Source: Mesotaenium endlicherianum (lineage: Eukaryota > Streptophyta > Zygnematophyceae > Zygnematales > Mesotaeniaceae). Taken from it: DNA of 64,000 nucleotides. Below, in pieces: positions 10,791 to 22,470 of the stretch (positions are counted from its first letter, which is position 1; each line of letters opens with the position of its first letter). The stretch is taken from the NCBI GenBank assembly GCA_009602735.1, contig WELA01011264.1:148430-212429 (forward strand), read 5' to 3'. Made by a program: the position numbers and the translations under genes. The notes under the pieces were generated by a model, which did no database searches, was not told the DNA's origin, and worked only from the letters and a program-made list of their open reading frames with translations.

Positions 10791-11379
10791 AATTCAGCTT
10801 CATGTGTGCAAAGTTGTCGATTCTGCGATATGTTCCGATTAATAGTTCATTTTTCATCATTTTCATAGAATATTTTTTTATGTCAACATTTTTTTGTAAG
10901 CTAAGTAACATCTTACTTTCAAGCTTCATTATACAGATTACTGTTTGCATGTGTAGAGAATAATATTTTGAATTATTAATTGTAATGCTTTGTTGCATGA
11001 GGCACTAAAAAGTACAGCTAATACCCGGACCCCATATGATCCACTAAGTACAGAGTGTGCCTGCACAAAGCTACTGATCAAAATAAAATGAAATCTGTTA
11101 GGTGAGACACATGCCTACTTCAGAATAAATCAACAACTACTGGTTCATATCCAAACTCATATTGAATGAAATTGAAGTTGGCCCTTTTTGCTCGTTTGTT
11201 GTTACCGTACACACTTTGTACGAAAAGTACACCTTACCATTTCGTAAAGTGTAAGTCACATGGCCGGTGCAATACTCTATAATATAAGCTCTCCAATGGT
11301 CTATCACACATAGTCATAGCTTGACTGGTTCCTTCAATATAGTGTGACTTAGGTGGTGCTTTATTGGGCCATATATGGT
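10791..11379. other. AT-rich spacer, no gene seen
   Basis: Between the piggyBac remnant and recognisable H LTR sequence. It may hold the piggyBac 3' end and the diverged first third of the H LTR; no motif supports a precise call. Confidence 0.5.
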
Positions 11380-11772
11380 CTTTTCCTTGGAAGACCTAGT
11401 GTTAACTCCCGGTGCCATGGCACTTGCCGGTGAACAGTAAACTCATTCCATGTACATATGCTTAGGTATTGCCACCGAGTTTGGCATTTGGAAAGGAGAC
11501 CAACTCTCTGTACAGACAACTGAGATAACATCTGAAACCAAGGTTGCAAGCTGCTTCACAAATTGCTTACTAACCTTGCTTATGTATGAGTTTACTGACT
11601 GCATGATTGATGCTCGTTACTTGCATTTGACTTGTAACTTCTTGCGCTAGTTGTGTGATCTTTTGCCGTTAAATAAGTTAACAAAAAAACACTATAAAGA
11701 TTACTTGCGGATATAATGATCTTTCATTATGTGTTGGTTGCTTATAAGTAAGCCGATTCATCATTCATTTTA
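11380..11772 (+). repeat. 5' LTR of element H (recognisable part)
   Basis: Matches the B/C/D/E LTR family in plus orientation (TTAACTCCCGGTGCCATGG, ACTCATTCCATGTACATA). It ends CATTCATTTTA where the family ends CATTTCA. A degenerate primer-binding site, CGATATCGGACC, follows at 11774-11785. The left part of the LTR is too diverged to place. Confidence 0.7.
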
Positions 11773-11804
11773 GCGATATCGGACCTCTTATCATAGTTTT
11801 CTGA

Positions 11805-12645
11805 ATGGTAGCGGAGACCCCGTCTCAAACTAGCAACTTGAAACATGGAGGGTCGAAATGATGATATCATAGAAGGTCAAGCCAAGAGTCGGGTGATTGG
11901 ACTTTGTACTTACGATGAAGCTTTAGCAGATACAGCAGCTAGAGAAGCCGCGGATGAAGCGGCAGCTATTGCTGCAGTTTAGCCCAGCAGGCTGAAGAAG
12001 AATGCATCAGGGTAGAAGCTGAGCGTTTGTCTTAGAAGAAGATGCAGAAATCAAAAAGAGGCGTGTGGTTGATGCTAGGAAAGTTGAAGAACTGATGGCA
12101 AATCTTCAAAATCCACCCCCTGCTGTAGCTACCGATGTACCTCTTGGCCAGATTCATAGACAGCTGAGCGGAGCAAAAATTGCTAATGCAGCACCAAGAG
12201 GAAATGTCGAAGCTGCTACTGAGCAAGTCAATGCTGTTGCTGCTATGGCTGCACAGCCACCTCAGAATGTTGATCTTGGTGCATTACTTGTTCAAATGCA
12301 GTTGCAAATGACTATGATGGATTGGTCACAGCAGCAGGATAAGAGAATTATGATGGCAATGTTGGGTGATAAGGGCCAACTAAGTTTTCGCACTACTGGT
12401 GGTGACAGAGGGCCTAATAGGCCAAAGCAAAAAGCTTCTCAGGACTATGACCTTGAGGGACATCAGAAGAATTATCTGATGAGATCTCTCGGTAATATTA
12501 AGCAGTGGTTGGAGAACTCTCCAGACCTGCATGACTTTGAGAAGATCAGGCACACTCGGACTTTGTTGAAAGGCAGCGCAGTAGACTGGTGGCTCTTTTG
12601 GAAGAAAGAGCGGAAAGCTAATCAACTTGGTGACCCCACGTAGGA
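11805..12645 (+). pseudogene. gag of element H, truncated
   Basis: Starts at ATG 11805 with a diverged form of the D gag N-terminus (SQTSN after MVAETP). Two broken patches with stop codons (a TAG at about 11980 and one near 12032) come before a long open stretch from about 12065: VEELMANLQNPPPAV, DLGALLVQMQ, QWLENSPDLHDFEKIRHTR and GSAVDWWLFWKKERKA. All of these align with the capsid part of the D gag. Similarity stops at GDPT and the next few bases (about 12645), exactly where TGTCATGCCC of element G begins. H was therefore most likely interrupted by the insertion of G. The zinc knuckle and everything downstream are missing. Confidence 0.8.
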
Positions 12646-12976
12646 TGTCATGCCCATTGTTGTTGAGTCCGCTCAGTGTCTAGCCAGAGTTGCCTGAGGG
12701 TGGTGGGTGATGACAAGGATTAGTGGTTAATCGAGTTAGGGTAGTAGGTGAGGATAACTTTGTGCATAATTGGTAAGAGTGAACACTTGGACCCACAATC
12801 CACTCACGACAAGGTTCTGCTCAATCCGCCGCTGGCGCGCATCCCAGCTGGAGATTGATTATGCAGTGGTTGCTTTGAGTTAGCCAGCGGTAGCATTCAC
12901 AGCTCATCAGCTGGAGGCTGAGAGCTGGGGGGGGAACCAATACATTTGACGATTGACCCTCTTTTTGGCCTTAAGA
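12646..12976 (+). repeat. probable 5' LTR or leader of element G, first part
   Basis: Starts TGTCATGCCC immediately after the interrupted H gag and is non-coding. It continues on the other side of element C at 20124. The LTR identity is inferred from position only, since the partner copy is not in the window. Confidence 0.4.
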
Positions 12977-13707
12977 TGAAATGAATCGACCTACTAAAAA
13001 GGCGATTAACAATTAATGAAGATCTTTATATCAGCAAGTAATCTTCATGGTATTTTCTGTTAATTGATTAAACAGCAACATGCTAGCAGTGGACAATACT
13101 CGTAAGTCAAATGGTAGTAAACTAGCATCAATAATGCAATCAGTAAACTCACACATAAGCAAGGATAGGAGACGATGCATATCAATGGCTTCTCGCCTTG
13201 GATTCATATCTCTCTCAGTAAGCAGTACAAGAGAGTTGGCCTCGTTTTCGAATGCCGAACTCGAGAGCAATACCTAGCATATGTACATGGAATGAGTTTA
13301 CTGTTCAACGGCCAGTGCGATGGCACCGCCTACCCGGGAGTTAACCGCGTTGGCAGGACCTCGATTAACCAAATCCACCGCCATCTCTCATCATCCCAAA
13401 TTGCCATCCATCCTAAGGATGTCATCTGGCCATTCATCTAGCACAACATACTTAGAGATGCATATCTAGGCAGTTTGCTTCTACCGAGTACGGAAGTCAG
13501 CTGGCTGTCAAAGAATGTGTCAGCAAGCTGACCTAAGTTGACTTCAGCCTGCTGCTCCCGGCTGAGTCATTAAATTGATTATTTTTTTAGCTGATTATTT
13601 TTTTAAAGTCCAGAAGACTGAATATTAACTATAGTTCAGCAGGCTGAACTTATTTAACTATCATATTTAAATGAATATTATATCTACCAATATACTAATT
13701 CATTACA
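12977..13707 (-). repeat. 3' LTR of element C
   Basis: Plus-strand ends TGAAATGAATCG and TTCATTACA. 731 bp. A polypurine tract (ATCCCTCCAACTTAA on the plus strand) adjoins at 13708. Confidence 0.9.
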
Positions 13708-13878
13708 ATCCCTCCAACTTAACTGGTTGTCGCCTCGACAACACTAACACTGGGTACATGGTCCCTCTAGCTGAAAGTGCTGATCTGACCTTCAACACCT
13801 TTTGCTGCAACCTCGATACCTAGCGGTGGGGGTCACTAGTAACAGCGTGCTATCCCCTTGACCCTTAGCCTACTGCCA

Positions 13879-14655
13879 TTAGGAAGGAGATGTTTCTGGG
13901 GCCCCATGGTCAGGGGAGCCAAACCTCCTCCTGTCTTGGGGTCTCCTGAAGCCTGGGGGATCCGCGTAGGGGTCCCGCGGAGAACGCAGTAACTGGGCTG
14001 TTTCCTCCTGCACAGTTTGAAACTGAATGGAGACACCCTTCTCCTGGGCAGCCCTAAATTTGACAGGTACATATACCGGCATCTCAGAAGGATGCTGCAT
14101 GACATGAGCCAAGGGCACATGCCCTCTCTGAGAGGGAGATGCTGGCAGGCCTCTGGCTATCTCTTTAGCAGCCCTCCTGTGTGCCCTGTCTCACTGCATC
14201 TCCGTGCCTGCAGATGGGCTCTGTCCTCTGGCAGTTCCCAGCCAAGTGATATCTTCCTCTTCAGCGAGCTGTTGCAAGGCCAACCCAATCTTCTCCCTTA
14301 CAGGGGATGTGGCAGGTGTCAGGATCACAGCGGGGCTAGTGTCCTCCTCCTCGCCTTCCTCTTCTTCTTCCTCTGACCCCTCCTCCTCTCCTTCCCCTGG
14401 TTCCTCTGAGACTGCTGGGGTCTCTTCTGTCAGCTGCTCCAGCTCTTCCCGAGAAAAAGAATATCCCACTGACCTTCCCCTTTTGGGTGCTGATGGGGGC
14501 TGTTGAGTCCGGACCGCATACAGGTCCTTTCCTCCCTGCTTGCTTGCCCATTTGGCATAAGCGTGCTTTCCTTTAGAGAATGATTCATGGGCCCTGCTCC
14601 TGTCCTCCTCCATTTCTTGGCTCATGCAGTCTCTTACTCCACCCAGTCTTGGCAT
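13879..14655 (-). pseudogene. ORF3 C-terminal fragment (element C)
   Basis: Keeps only the last part of ORF3, starting at GGVRDCMSQEMEEDRSRAHE. It continues through SFSKGKHAYAKWASKQ, APKRGRSVGYSFSREEL, the acidic run and EEDITWLGTARGQSPS. A TGA at 14191-14193 interrupts it (TCA in D). The conserved end follows in the same frame: ARGLPASPSQRGHVPLAHV, MPVYVPV, LRSP and FRRPQDRRR. The upstream two thirds were removed by a deletion that joins this piece directly to the pol chromodomain in a different frame. At the codon where D has TAG (30745), this copy has CAG (Gln), so the D stop is a later mutation. Confidence 0.8.
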
Positions 14656-17600
14656 TGGTCAGCTGGTCTTTAAATTCCCAAGTGTCCCCAATGGCATCAT
14701 AACCCCTCCATCTGACCAGGTATTTCATGACATATTTGAATGATCGACGGACAGAGCGAGCGTCTAAAATCTCCTCGACCTCATATTCCTCAGGCTCACC
14801 CTCTCGGACAGCGGGGACCGGTCCCGGTTGGACAGGTAACCGACCTGTGAACAGTGTGTCACCTTTAATGTATGGTTCGAGGAAGGAGACATTAAAGGCC
14901 GGGTGACCCTTGTATTCTGCTGACATGTTCAATTTGTAAGCATTTTGATTGACACGGCGCACCACCAAATATGGACCAACCCAGACAGGACCAAGCTTTT
15001 TCTTGACCACACCAAGCAAGTACAGGTGCTGAGAATGCAGTTTGACCAAATCGCCCTTAGAAAATGTCAGTTCTCGACGGTGCTGATTAGCGTATTTTTG
15101 TTAATTTTCTTGGGCTTTGAGCAGGTTTTGTTGGACTTCTGACAGGGTGCCATTAAACTCCTGGGTTAACTGGAGGGAGATCGGATTGTCAATCATTTCA
15201 GGGTGAGTTAAAGACTCCCCTAGTACATCCAAAGGAGACTTAGGTCCTCTACCCAGGGTGAGTTCAAAAGGAGTCTTGCCCGTTGACGCGTGCACCGCAC
15301 TGTTGACCGCAAACTAAATTTGAGGTAACAGGTCATCCCGATTGTCTTGCTTTTGGTTATTATATGCTCTCAGCACCTCTTGCAGAACTTAGTGATTTTT
15401 TTCAGTCTGCCCATCAATCTCAGGGTGGTTTGCTGTGCTGAGCAGCTGTTTGACTCCCATTAACCCCATTGAAGCTCTCCAGAACTTAGAGGTAAATTTT
15501 GAGTCTCAGTCTGAGATGACTCAGTAAAAGGGACCTTATTTCCAAGTTATTAGGAATGACCAGCTTCAGCCTGCCTGAAGTGGGTTCAGTTACCCAGACC
15601 CCATCCTTAAGCCTATAACCAAGTGCAGTAGCAAGACACACACCATCAGTGGGGCTGGGCTCAAATGTTGGGTCAGAAAGATAGGCTTTCCTAAGTTGTT
15701 CAAGGAAGGACTTTTTCACCTTTAGTGAAGTGAGTGCACAAACGACTATATCTACAGTATGCTGACTAAAGTTCCTTTCTTGCGAGTCAGGTCTTCTAGA
15801 GAGTGCATCAGCAGGATTCAACTTCCCTGATTTGTAGTCAATCTGGACTTGAATTTGCTCCAGCATCTGGCTCCAGCGGTTCTCCCTCCTTGGCAGCTTG
15901 GACTTCTTCTAAAAGTGAGTCAGAGCTAGATGATATGTAATCACCTTAAAAGCTTTACCATGTAAGTATGCTCTCCACTGTTTGAGCGCATGAATGATAG
16001 CAAGCAGCTCTTTATCATGCACAGAATAGTTAATTTCAGCTAGATTAAACTTCATAGACTCATACAACACAGGATGCCACTCCTACTTTACCTTACTATC
16101 CTTTGTGGTTTTGTCAGCAGGCTGCAACAAAATAGCACCGATGGCAAATTCAGAAGCATCAGTAACCACCGGCACAGGTTTGCTGGGGTCATACACGGCT
16201 AGCACTAGGGCAGAACAAAGAGCATCTTTAAGGGTCTGAAAGGCGACCTGTTGCTCTTCCTCCCACACATACCCTATGCCTTTCTTAGTAAGGTCAGTCA
16301 GTTTACTGACCTTTGTAGAATAATTCTCAATTTATCTCCTATAGTAGTTAGCCAACCCAAGGAAGGATCTAATTTCGGAGACAGATTGTGGTACAGGCCA
16401 GTCCATTATGGTCTGGACTTTCTTAGGATCCACACTGATGCCTTCCTTGCTGACAACATGGCCTAGAAATTCAATACTTTCCTTGAAGAAATCACACTTG
16501 CTCATTTAAGCATACAACTGGTTTCTTCTCAGAGTGTCCATGACTATCTTTGAGTGTTCAGCATGCTGAACTTCATCTTTAGAGAAAATTAAAATATCAT
16601 CCAGGAAGACTTGCACAAATTTATCCAGGTAAGGTCGGAAAATGTCATTCATAGCACCCATGAAGGTTGCAGGAGCATTAGTCAGTTCAGATGGCATCAT
16701 GTTGAACTCATAGTGTCCATAACGTGTGCGGAAGGCAGTCTTGTGTTCATCCCCTCCAACAATTCTGATTTGATAATAACCACTCTTGAGATCTATCTTA
16801 CTGAACACTTTAGCACCAGACAAGATATCAAGCAAGTCCTCCATTCTTCACAAATAGGATGGGTGCGCCATAAGGTCATTTACTGGGGAAAATGTAACCA
16901 TTCTCCTTAAGCTCTGCAACTGTGTTTTCAACTCTTCGCTCTCCACATAAGACAAGCCATAAGTGCGTTGCTAGGGTGGATGTCTCCCAGGTAATAAGTT
17001 AATCCACTTCCCTCTTAGGAAGTAGTCCTGGAGGCATATTAAATACATCCGTGTACTGAGCAACAATTTTTGCAGCAGTACGGTGCGCCGGAGGGCTTAC
17101 CTTTTTCTCAACCACTTCTTCAAGTTGAGGGGGTACCTCTCTTAGCAGCAGACAGAATATTCTGTCTTCCTTTTGGTTCCAGCTTTCGATGAACTCCATT
17201 GCATTCAGCAATTTGCATCATCCTGGAAGTCTCTCCTTTTCCTTCATTTGCCATCCAAACAGGACAAGAGGAAGAGCACTGGTGGGTGCCAAGTTAGTCT
17301 GCCCATCACTGGCTCCTCTCACTTCAACTGTACCTCTGCTCCATCACACTTCAGCCTGATGTCTATTATACGAGGACTTGCCTAGCACGAGATCATAAAA
17401 ACCAGTGTTGAGTACCTCAAATGTAAGCGTTTCTGTTAGAATTGCAATGCCAGAACCTAATTGGACCTCAATAGGCTTGGTTATGATTCCTCCCGGGATA
17501 CTTGAGGCATCTCCAAGGAATATTTTTCTATTCCCTTGGGTGACAGTAGGCAGCCTTAGCCGCTTAACTAAGTCCTTATGGATGAAAGTATGTGACGCCC

Positions 17601-17925
17601 CTCCGCCAACAAATGCCCTCACCTTCCTACCTGCAATCATGCAATGCAATAGGATAAGGGGGACTGTCTTTTCCTGACTTTCGCATTGTTCTCCTGACTT
17701 AGCAAAGAAATGTTGGACATCAGGTGGAACAAGATCATCCAGAGTGTGCACTCTCTGGAGATCTATGTTGCTGATGGTCTCCTTTATCTGGTTGTCAGGC
17801 ATGCATAGTGAATCCAGTTCAGCAGGACCCATAAGACCTGCTACGAGGGTAGTTAGTGACGAGTCACTATCTCTAGCATCCTCACAGTCAGTAGAATGGA
17901 TTACTGACTGTTGTTGTCTTTTAAA
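14656..17925 (-). pseudogene. pol of element C, broken
   Basis: Reading leftwards from 17925: protease with a changed active site (FVGGGASHTF; D has FVDGGASHTF) near 17610; RT ([30 protein letters not shown]) 17200-16550; RNase H (VTDASEFAIGAILLQ) near 16170; a stretch LSRRPDSQ near 15790; then a deletion of about 390 bp that removes the integrase zinc finger and most of its core; then GRGPKSPLDVLGESLTHP, the GPY/F region (PVWVGPYLVVRRV) and chromodomain (EEYEVEEILDARSVRRS) to about 14670. A TAG at 15909-15911 replaces a glutamine seen in D and E. Other stops and shifts are present. It cannot make enzymes. Confidence 0.85.
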
Positions 17926-19369
17926 GGCTGGTCTTTTCTCTCGACCTTGGGAAGGTGCTTGACTGGACACTGTTCTCTGTAGTGGCCCAACTGCTGACAA
18001 TGGTAGCAAGTGGATTTTGCTGAGGCTGGTCTCGGCTTAGTCCTACCACCACCTCTTCCATAGCCGCCTCGAGAGAAACCACCTCTCCCTTTAGACTGCA
18101 TAAAATTATACTCATACTCATATCCATCATCCTGATCATCCTCAGCCTGGTCACCTTCAATTGCATTGTAGGAACCGTGGGGCTTTTTGACAACCTTAGA
18201 CACCAAAGCATTACTCTGGCGCTTGTGATTGAACTGCTGCTGATCCCAGGCATCAGCATCGTGGATCAAGTCAGCCAGTTTCTCAGACTTCTTTTCAGCA
18301 AAATGACCAGAGATTTCGGATTTCAAGCCATACCTGAAGTATGCTATCCTATACCGGTCTGGCAAGTCTGGCTGCTTCATCATATTCTCCTGAAACTTTT
18401 GATTAAACTCAGCAATTGAAGTGGTCTGCTTCAGTGTGAAGGAGATCATTGCATAGATAGCTTTCTCGTGCTGATTGATCACATCAAACTTCTCGACAAA
18501 TTCTACCCAAGTAGGGTCACCAAGTTATTGAGCCTTACGCTCTCCTTTCCAATACAGCCACCTATCCGCTGCACTGCCTTTCAGTAGAGCACCAGTGTTC
18601 CCTGACCTTCTCGTAATCTTGCAGTTTCGGGTAGTTCTTCAGCCACTGCTCAACATCAGCGAGAAACTTGATCAGGTAATACTTTCTGTTCCCCTCAGGA
18701 TCATACTCCTGGAAAGGTTTAGGCTTGGGCTTACTAGGCCCTCTGCCACCACCACCAGTGGTTTGAGAACCCAGTTGGTCTTTGTCTCGCAGCAGAGACT
18801 TTATGATTCTCTTGTCCTCCTGATGGGACTGATACATGCTCGCCATTTGCGATTGCATTTGCACGAACAACGCTCCCAGATCCACATTCTGAGGTGGGAG
18901 TCTAGCAAATGCAGCAGTAGCAGCGGCATCAACTCGCTGAGTAGTGTCCTCAACAGTCCCTCTCGCTGCTGCAGCAGCAACTCCTGCCGCATTCAGCCGG
19001 TCACGAATTTGACCTAGGGGCACATTGAGTTGTACAGCAGGAGGTGGGTTCAAAACATTGGCCCTTGATGCCATAAGTTCTTCGATAGTGTGCTCGTCCG
19101 CTGGCTGTCCTTCCCTCCTTTCTGTATCTTCAGCAGCCTTTGCTTAATCGTTCAACTTCTAATCTGGCTCTCTCCTTCTCAGCCTGCTGTGCTGCGACTG
19201 CGGCAATAGCAGCTGCCTCATCTGCAGCCTCTCTAGCTGCAGTATCTGCCATTGCTTCAGAATAGGTACGGGTTCCCGCTACATGGCTTTTAGCCTGATT
19301 TTCGACATTCTAGTTATCCTGGTTCTCCATGTCTCGGGAGTTGCTAGTTTGAGACCTTGTCCTTACCAT
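17901..19369 (-). pseudogene. gag of element C, broken
   Basis: Starts at ATG 19369 (MVRTRSQTSNSRDMENQ). Stops and shifts occur in the first 250 bases and near 18540-18600. The capsid part is clear (DLGALFVQMQSQM, EQWLKNYPKLQDYEKVR, SIAEFNQKFQENMMKQPDLP), followed by an RG-rich segment and the zinc knuckle CYHCQQLGHYREQC near 18010-17970. It ends KDNNSQ at a stop at 17901-17903. It closely matches the intact gag of element D. Confidence 0.85.
17919..17925 (-). promoter_or_regulatory. -1 frameshift slippery heptamer, gag/pol of C
   Basis: Minus strand T TTA AAA in gag phase, 16-22 nt before the gag stop. Pol lies in the -1 frame. The same heptamer is at the same place in D and E. Confidence 0.7.
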
Positions 19370-19403
19370 ACAAAGAAGACTGTGATAATCGCTCCAATAC
19401 CAC

Positions 19404-20123
19404 TGAAATGAATCGACTTACCAAATAGGCAATTAACAATTAATTAAGATCTTTATACCAGCAAGTAATCTTTATGGTACTTTCCTTTAACTGGTTAAAC
19501 GGCAAAGGACAACACACTAGCAGTGAACAATACTCGTAAGTCAAGTGCGAGTAAACTAGCATCAATAATGCAATCAGTAAACTCATACATAAGCAAGGTT
19601 AGAAGACAGTGCGTATCAATGGCTTCTCGCCTTGGATTCAGATCTGTTCTTCGTAAGCTGTACAAGAGAGTTGGCCTCGTTTTCGAATGCCAAACTCGAG
19701 AGCAATGCCTAGCATATGTACATGGAATGAGTTCACTGTTCAACGGCCAGTGTAATGGCACCGCCTACCCGGGAGTTAACCACGTTGGTAGGACCTCGGT
19801 TAACCAAATCCACCGCCATCTCCCATCATCCCGAATCGCCATCTATCGTAGGGATGTCATCTGGCCATTCATCTAGCACAACATACTTAGATGCATATCT
19901 AGGCAGTTCGCTGCTACCGAGTACGGAAGTCAGCCGGCTGTCAAAGAATGTGTCAGCAAGCTGACCTAAGTTGACTTCAGCCTGCTGATCCCGGCTGAGT
20001 TATTATACTGATTATTTTTTTAAAGTCCAGCAGACTGAATATTAACTAAAGTTCAGCAGGCTGAACTTATTTAACTATTATATTAAATGAATATTATATC
20101 TACCAATATACTGATTCCTTACA
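19404..20123 (-). repeat. 5' LTR of element C
   Basis: 720 bp, plus-strand ends TGAAATGAATCGAC and TTCCTTACA. The primer-binding site adjoins on the left with one spacer base. Confidence 0.9.
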
Positions 20124-21084
20124 TAAGGCCACATGCATTTCTGCTTCCATTGCGCAAAGCCTGCTTGCCCATTCGTGTATCGCTTATGCTGCCAATGCGC
20201 ACCCAATCTTCTAATGCACGACCTCGATTAAAGAGTGAGTGCGAGTGTTAAGACCGGTCCCTTGTCGCTGGCGGATCTGGTCCAACCCTTTGTTTGTTTT
20301 GTGTAGGTGTTTTACGTGTTGTGTGTTGTGTGTTGTGTGCGTATGTGGCGTAAGTTTTGTTCTGTTAGCGTTCGCCACTAGTGGTGAGGCCAAAATCTGC
20401 AGGAGCTGGTGGTGCAGCTTCTGAGCTCAACTTGCTCCTTGCTAGCACTATTTTCTAGTTTATTTTGGTTGGGGCCGAGATCTGCAGGTGCTGCAGGAGC
20501 CGAACTAGCAGCTGTAACAGCCACTGCTGGCTGTCATCGCCGCTAGTTGTCGGCTGCTGTTGCGGTGCAGCTGCATCCGCAGGTGCTGCACGAGCCAGCC
20601 AACAATTTTAGCAGCTACTGCTGCTCATTGTCGTGCAATTGTTGGCGCTGCTGGCTGTGGTCGCTATTGGTGGCTGTGGCGCGGCTGGCTGCTGTCCCCT
20701 GAGCTGCTGGCGGACGCGTCCCTCTCCAACTGGCTGTAAGTGTAGTGGCTCCCCGCATTTCGCCTTTGTGCAGGTTGCATGCCACACATGTCGAGACGCA
20801 CACGGAGTGGATTAGTCTACTAACATGCAATTTTAGCTCAATTTCCCTCTTCTGAGCTTGAGAGGTGACCCGCCCTATTCCGAGTTTAAGGTAGAACACT
20901 CCAAGTTACCTGATTCAGTGGCCTTGTTAACCCCGTTAATTTCTGATTTGTTTCCTATGTGTCGCTTGCTTTCATTCCCAAAGCGCTTGCACCATCCCCC
21001 TCTGAGTTGCATTGCTGGCACGATGAGAAGGTAATTGCTTTGGGAGTAGAATTCTAGGAAGAGGATTTATAGTTAGGGCTTGCA
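20124..21084 (+). other. leader region of element G
   Basis: Continues G after element C. Non-coding, with TGTGT-rich stretches (20310-20345) and CTGCTGGCTGT-like CTG-rich patches (20500-20700). No primer-binding site of the initiator-Met type was found here, so G probably uses another primer tRNA. No gene seen. Confidence 0.4.
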
Positions 21085-22470
21085 TTGACTCCCACTAGCT
21101 CCTCGCCGTTTTTAAAGACCGACACCGGGCACTCCGATGGGATGTTTCTTCTTTCATTGGATTCTAAGATGGATGCATCTATGGCCATGCTGCGTGCTCG
21201 TACCCAGCACCTCACCCGTAACCAGTACTTTGACACCATGCCCTCACATTTCAGTGGAGACGCATTGTTGTTTTACCAGCCATTTAGGGTGGATATCATA
21301 CAGTCCGAACTCGATGTCGCTTTTGGGGCAGTTCTTGTTCCTATAGTAGATCCTTAGCAGGCTAACATCCCCGCTGACCCCGAGGCTGCAGCTTTGGCTG
21401 CTGGCCTGGACGCCGCTGCGGCGGCAACTGTGGTCGCTGCTGCTGGGCTAGTCCGGGCCGGCGGTCAAGGTCAAGGGGGGGCACTTGGGGCAGGGGTGGC
21501 GGGCCACTAGCATTGCTTGGGGTGGGCGCAGGATACGCCGCTGAACCGGGCTCAGTGGAGGGGGCCCTGCCAGCTTACGCCAGCCCAGTGAAAGTGCTTG
21601 CTGCGCGCATTGAGGATCGCCACAACCTATCCGTGCAACGACGTAGCAGCAGGTGGTTCTTGGCATTGTCCTTCCTTTGCACAATCCTGCACCTGGATTT
21701 CATATGGATTGACGCTCTTCTTCAGATGTTCTGTCAGCGCTTTCCTGCTAACACCCGTTCTCGACAGGACGAGCTCAGGGACTTCGTGCGCTTCGTGCGT
21801 GAGACATCTAACCTGGCTTATGAGCATTTTCAGCAGTTGAGAGAGGATACATGCATGTATGTGAATGTCACTCAAACTTGCATCAAGTTCATCAGTGCTT
21901 TCTCTGCTTTGTCGTTGTATGTGCATCGTTGAACCACCAGCTTGCCCTTACCAAGTAGCACAAGCATAGTGTATATAACGTGTGCCTGTGGGCCGAGCAT
22001 ATAGAGATGGTTCAGGCGGCAGCGCAAGTCGAGCGTAGGCCTGCTAAGGGGGGGGCAATGGGGGTACATGCAGTGCACGTTCCCTCCACGCCCTCTACCA
22101 CCATGGGAGCTGGGCCCGCCGTTGCACCTAAGCGCGTCATCCATGTCTGCGACCACTGCCAATAGAAGGGACACGTGGTGGAGAAGTGTTTTCTTTTGCA
22201 TCCAAACCTGGCCCCTATTGGATGGGTATTCAAGCCCCAAAAGGGCACTACGCCTCCTGCTCTCCTCTCTGCACCTTGAGCAGTCCAAGTACTTTCGTAC
22301 TATGCTTCTCCCCCCTCAGCATTTGCTGGTTTCTACCCTGGGGCATTCGCATTTCCGTCCCAGCCCGGCAGTTTTGCAAGTTATCCCTCTCCATTTTCGT
22401 CTGCATATCAGGCTGAGGTTTTAAGCCCTAACCTTAACTCTAACCCTAACCCTACTCCCCAAGTTTTCTT
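21085..22470 (+). pseudogene. gag-like region with zinc knuckle (element G), degraded
   Basis: Weak but consistent gag features. 21085-21357 is an open stretch ending in a stop. 21513-21932 contains a gag-capsid-like block (FCQRFPANTRSRQDELRDF, VRFVRETSNLAYEHFQQLRE). Near 22130-22190 there is a CCHC knuckle, CDHCQ*KGHVVEKC, with a TAG inside the knuckle. A proline/asparagine-rich tail follows. Several frame changes and stops show that it is dead. The gag role is inferred from the knuckle and from its position upstream of an aspartic protease. Confidence 0.55.

Larger units (their letters stand above)
12977..20123 (-). mobile_element. Ty3/gypsy chromovirus C, internally deleted
   Basis: Complete in outline: LTRs at 12977-13707 and 19404-20123, primer-binding site (TGGTATTGGAGC, minus strand) at 19391-19402 and polypurine tract at 13708-13722. 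The flanks TAAGA (12972-12976) and TAAGG (20124-20128) are a nearly exact 5-bp target duplication. It is about 1.7 kb shorter than element D. Two deletions explain this: one removes most of the integrase core (junction near 15516), and one removes the end of pol plus the N-terminal two thirds of ORF3 (junction near 14654). It has many stops and shifts and is non-autonomous. Confidence 0.9.

Noticed and set aside
5487-12645. B and H as the two halves of one element
   Set aside because: B carries a 3' LTR at its right end and H starts with its own 5' LTR and primer site; they are in the order 3' half then 5' half with a piggyBac remnant between, so they are separate insertions.
22427-22452. Telomere-like CCTAACCCTAACCCTA units
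   Set aside because: They lie inside an asparagine/proline-rich coding repeat of G (NPNPTP), are few and imperfect, and are surrounded by decayed polyprotein sequence rather than subtelomeric repeats.
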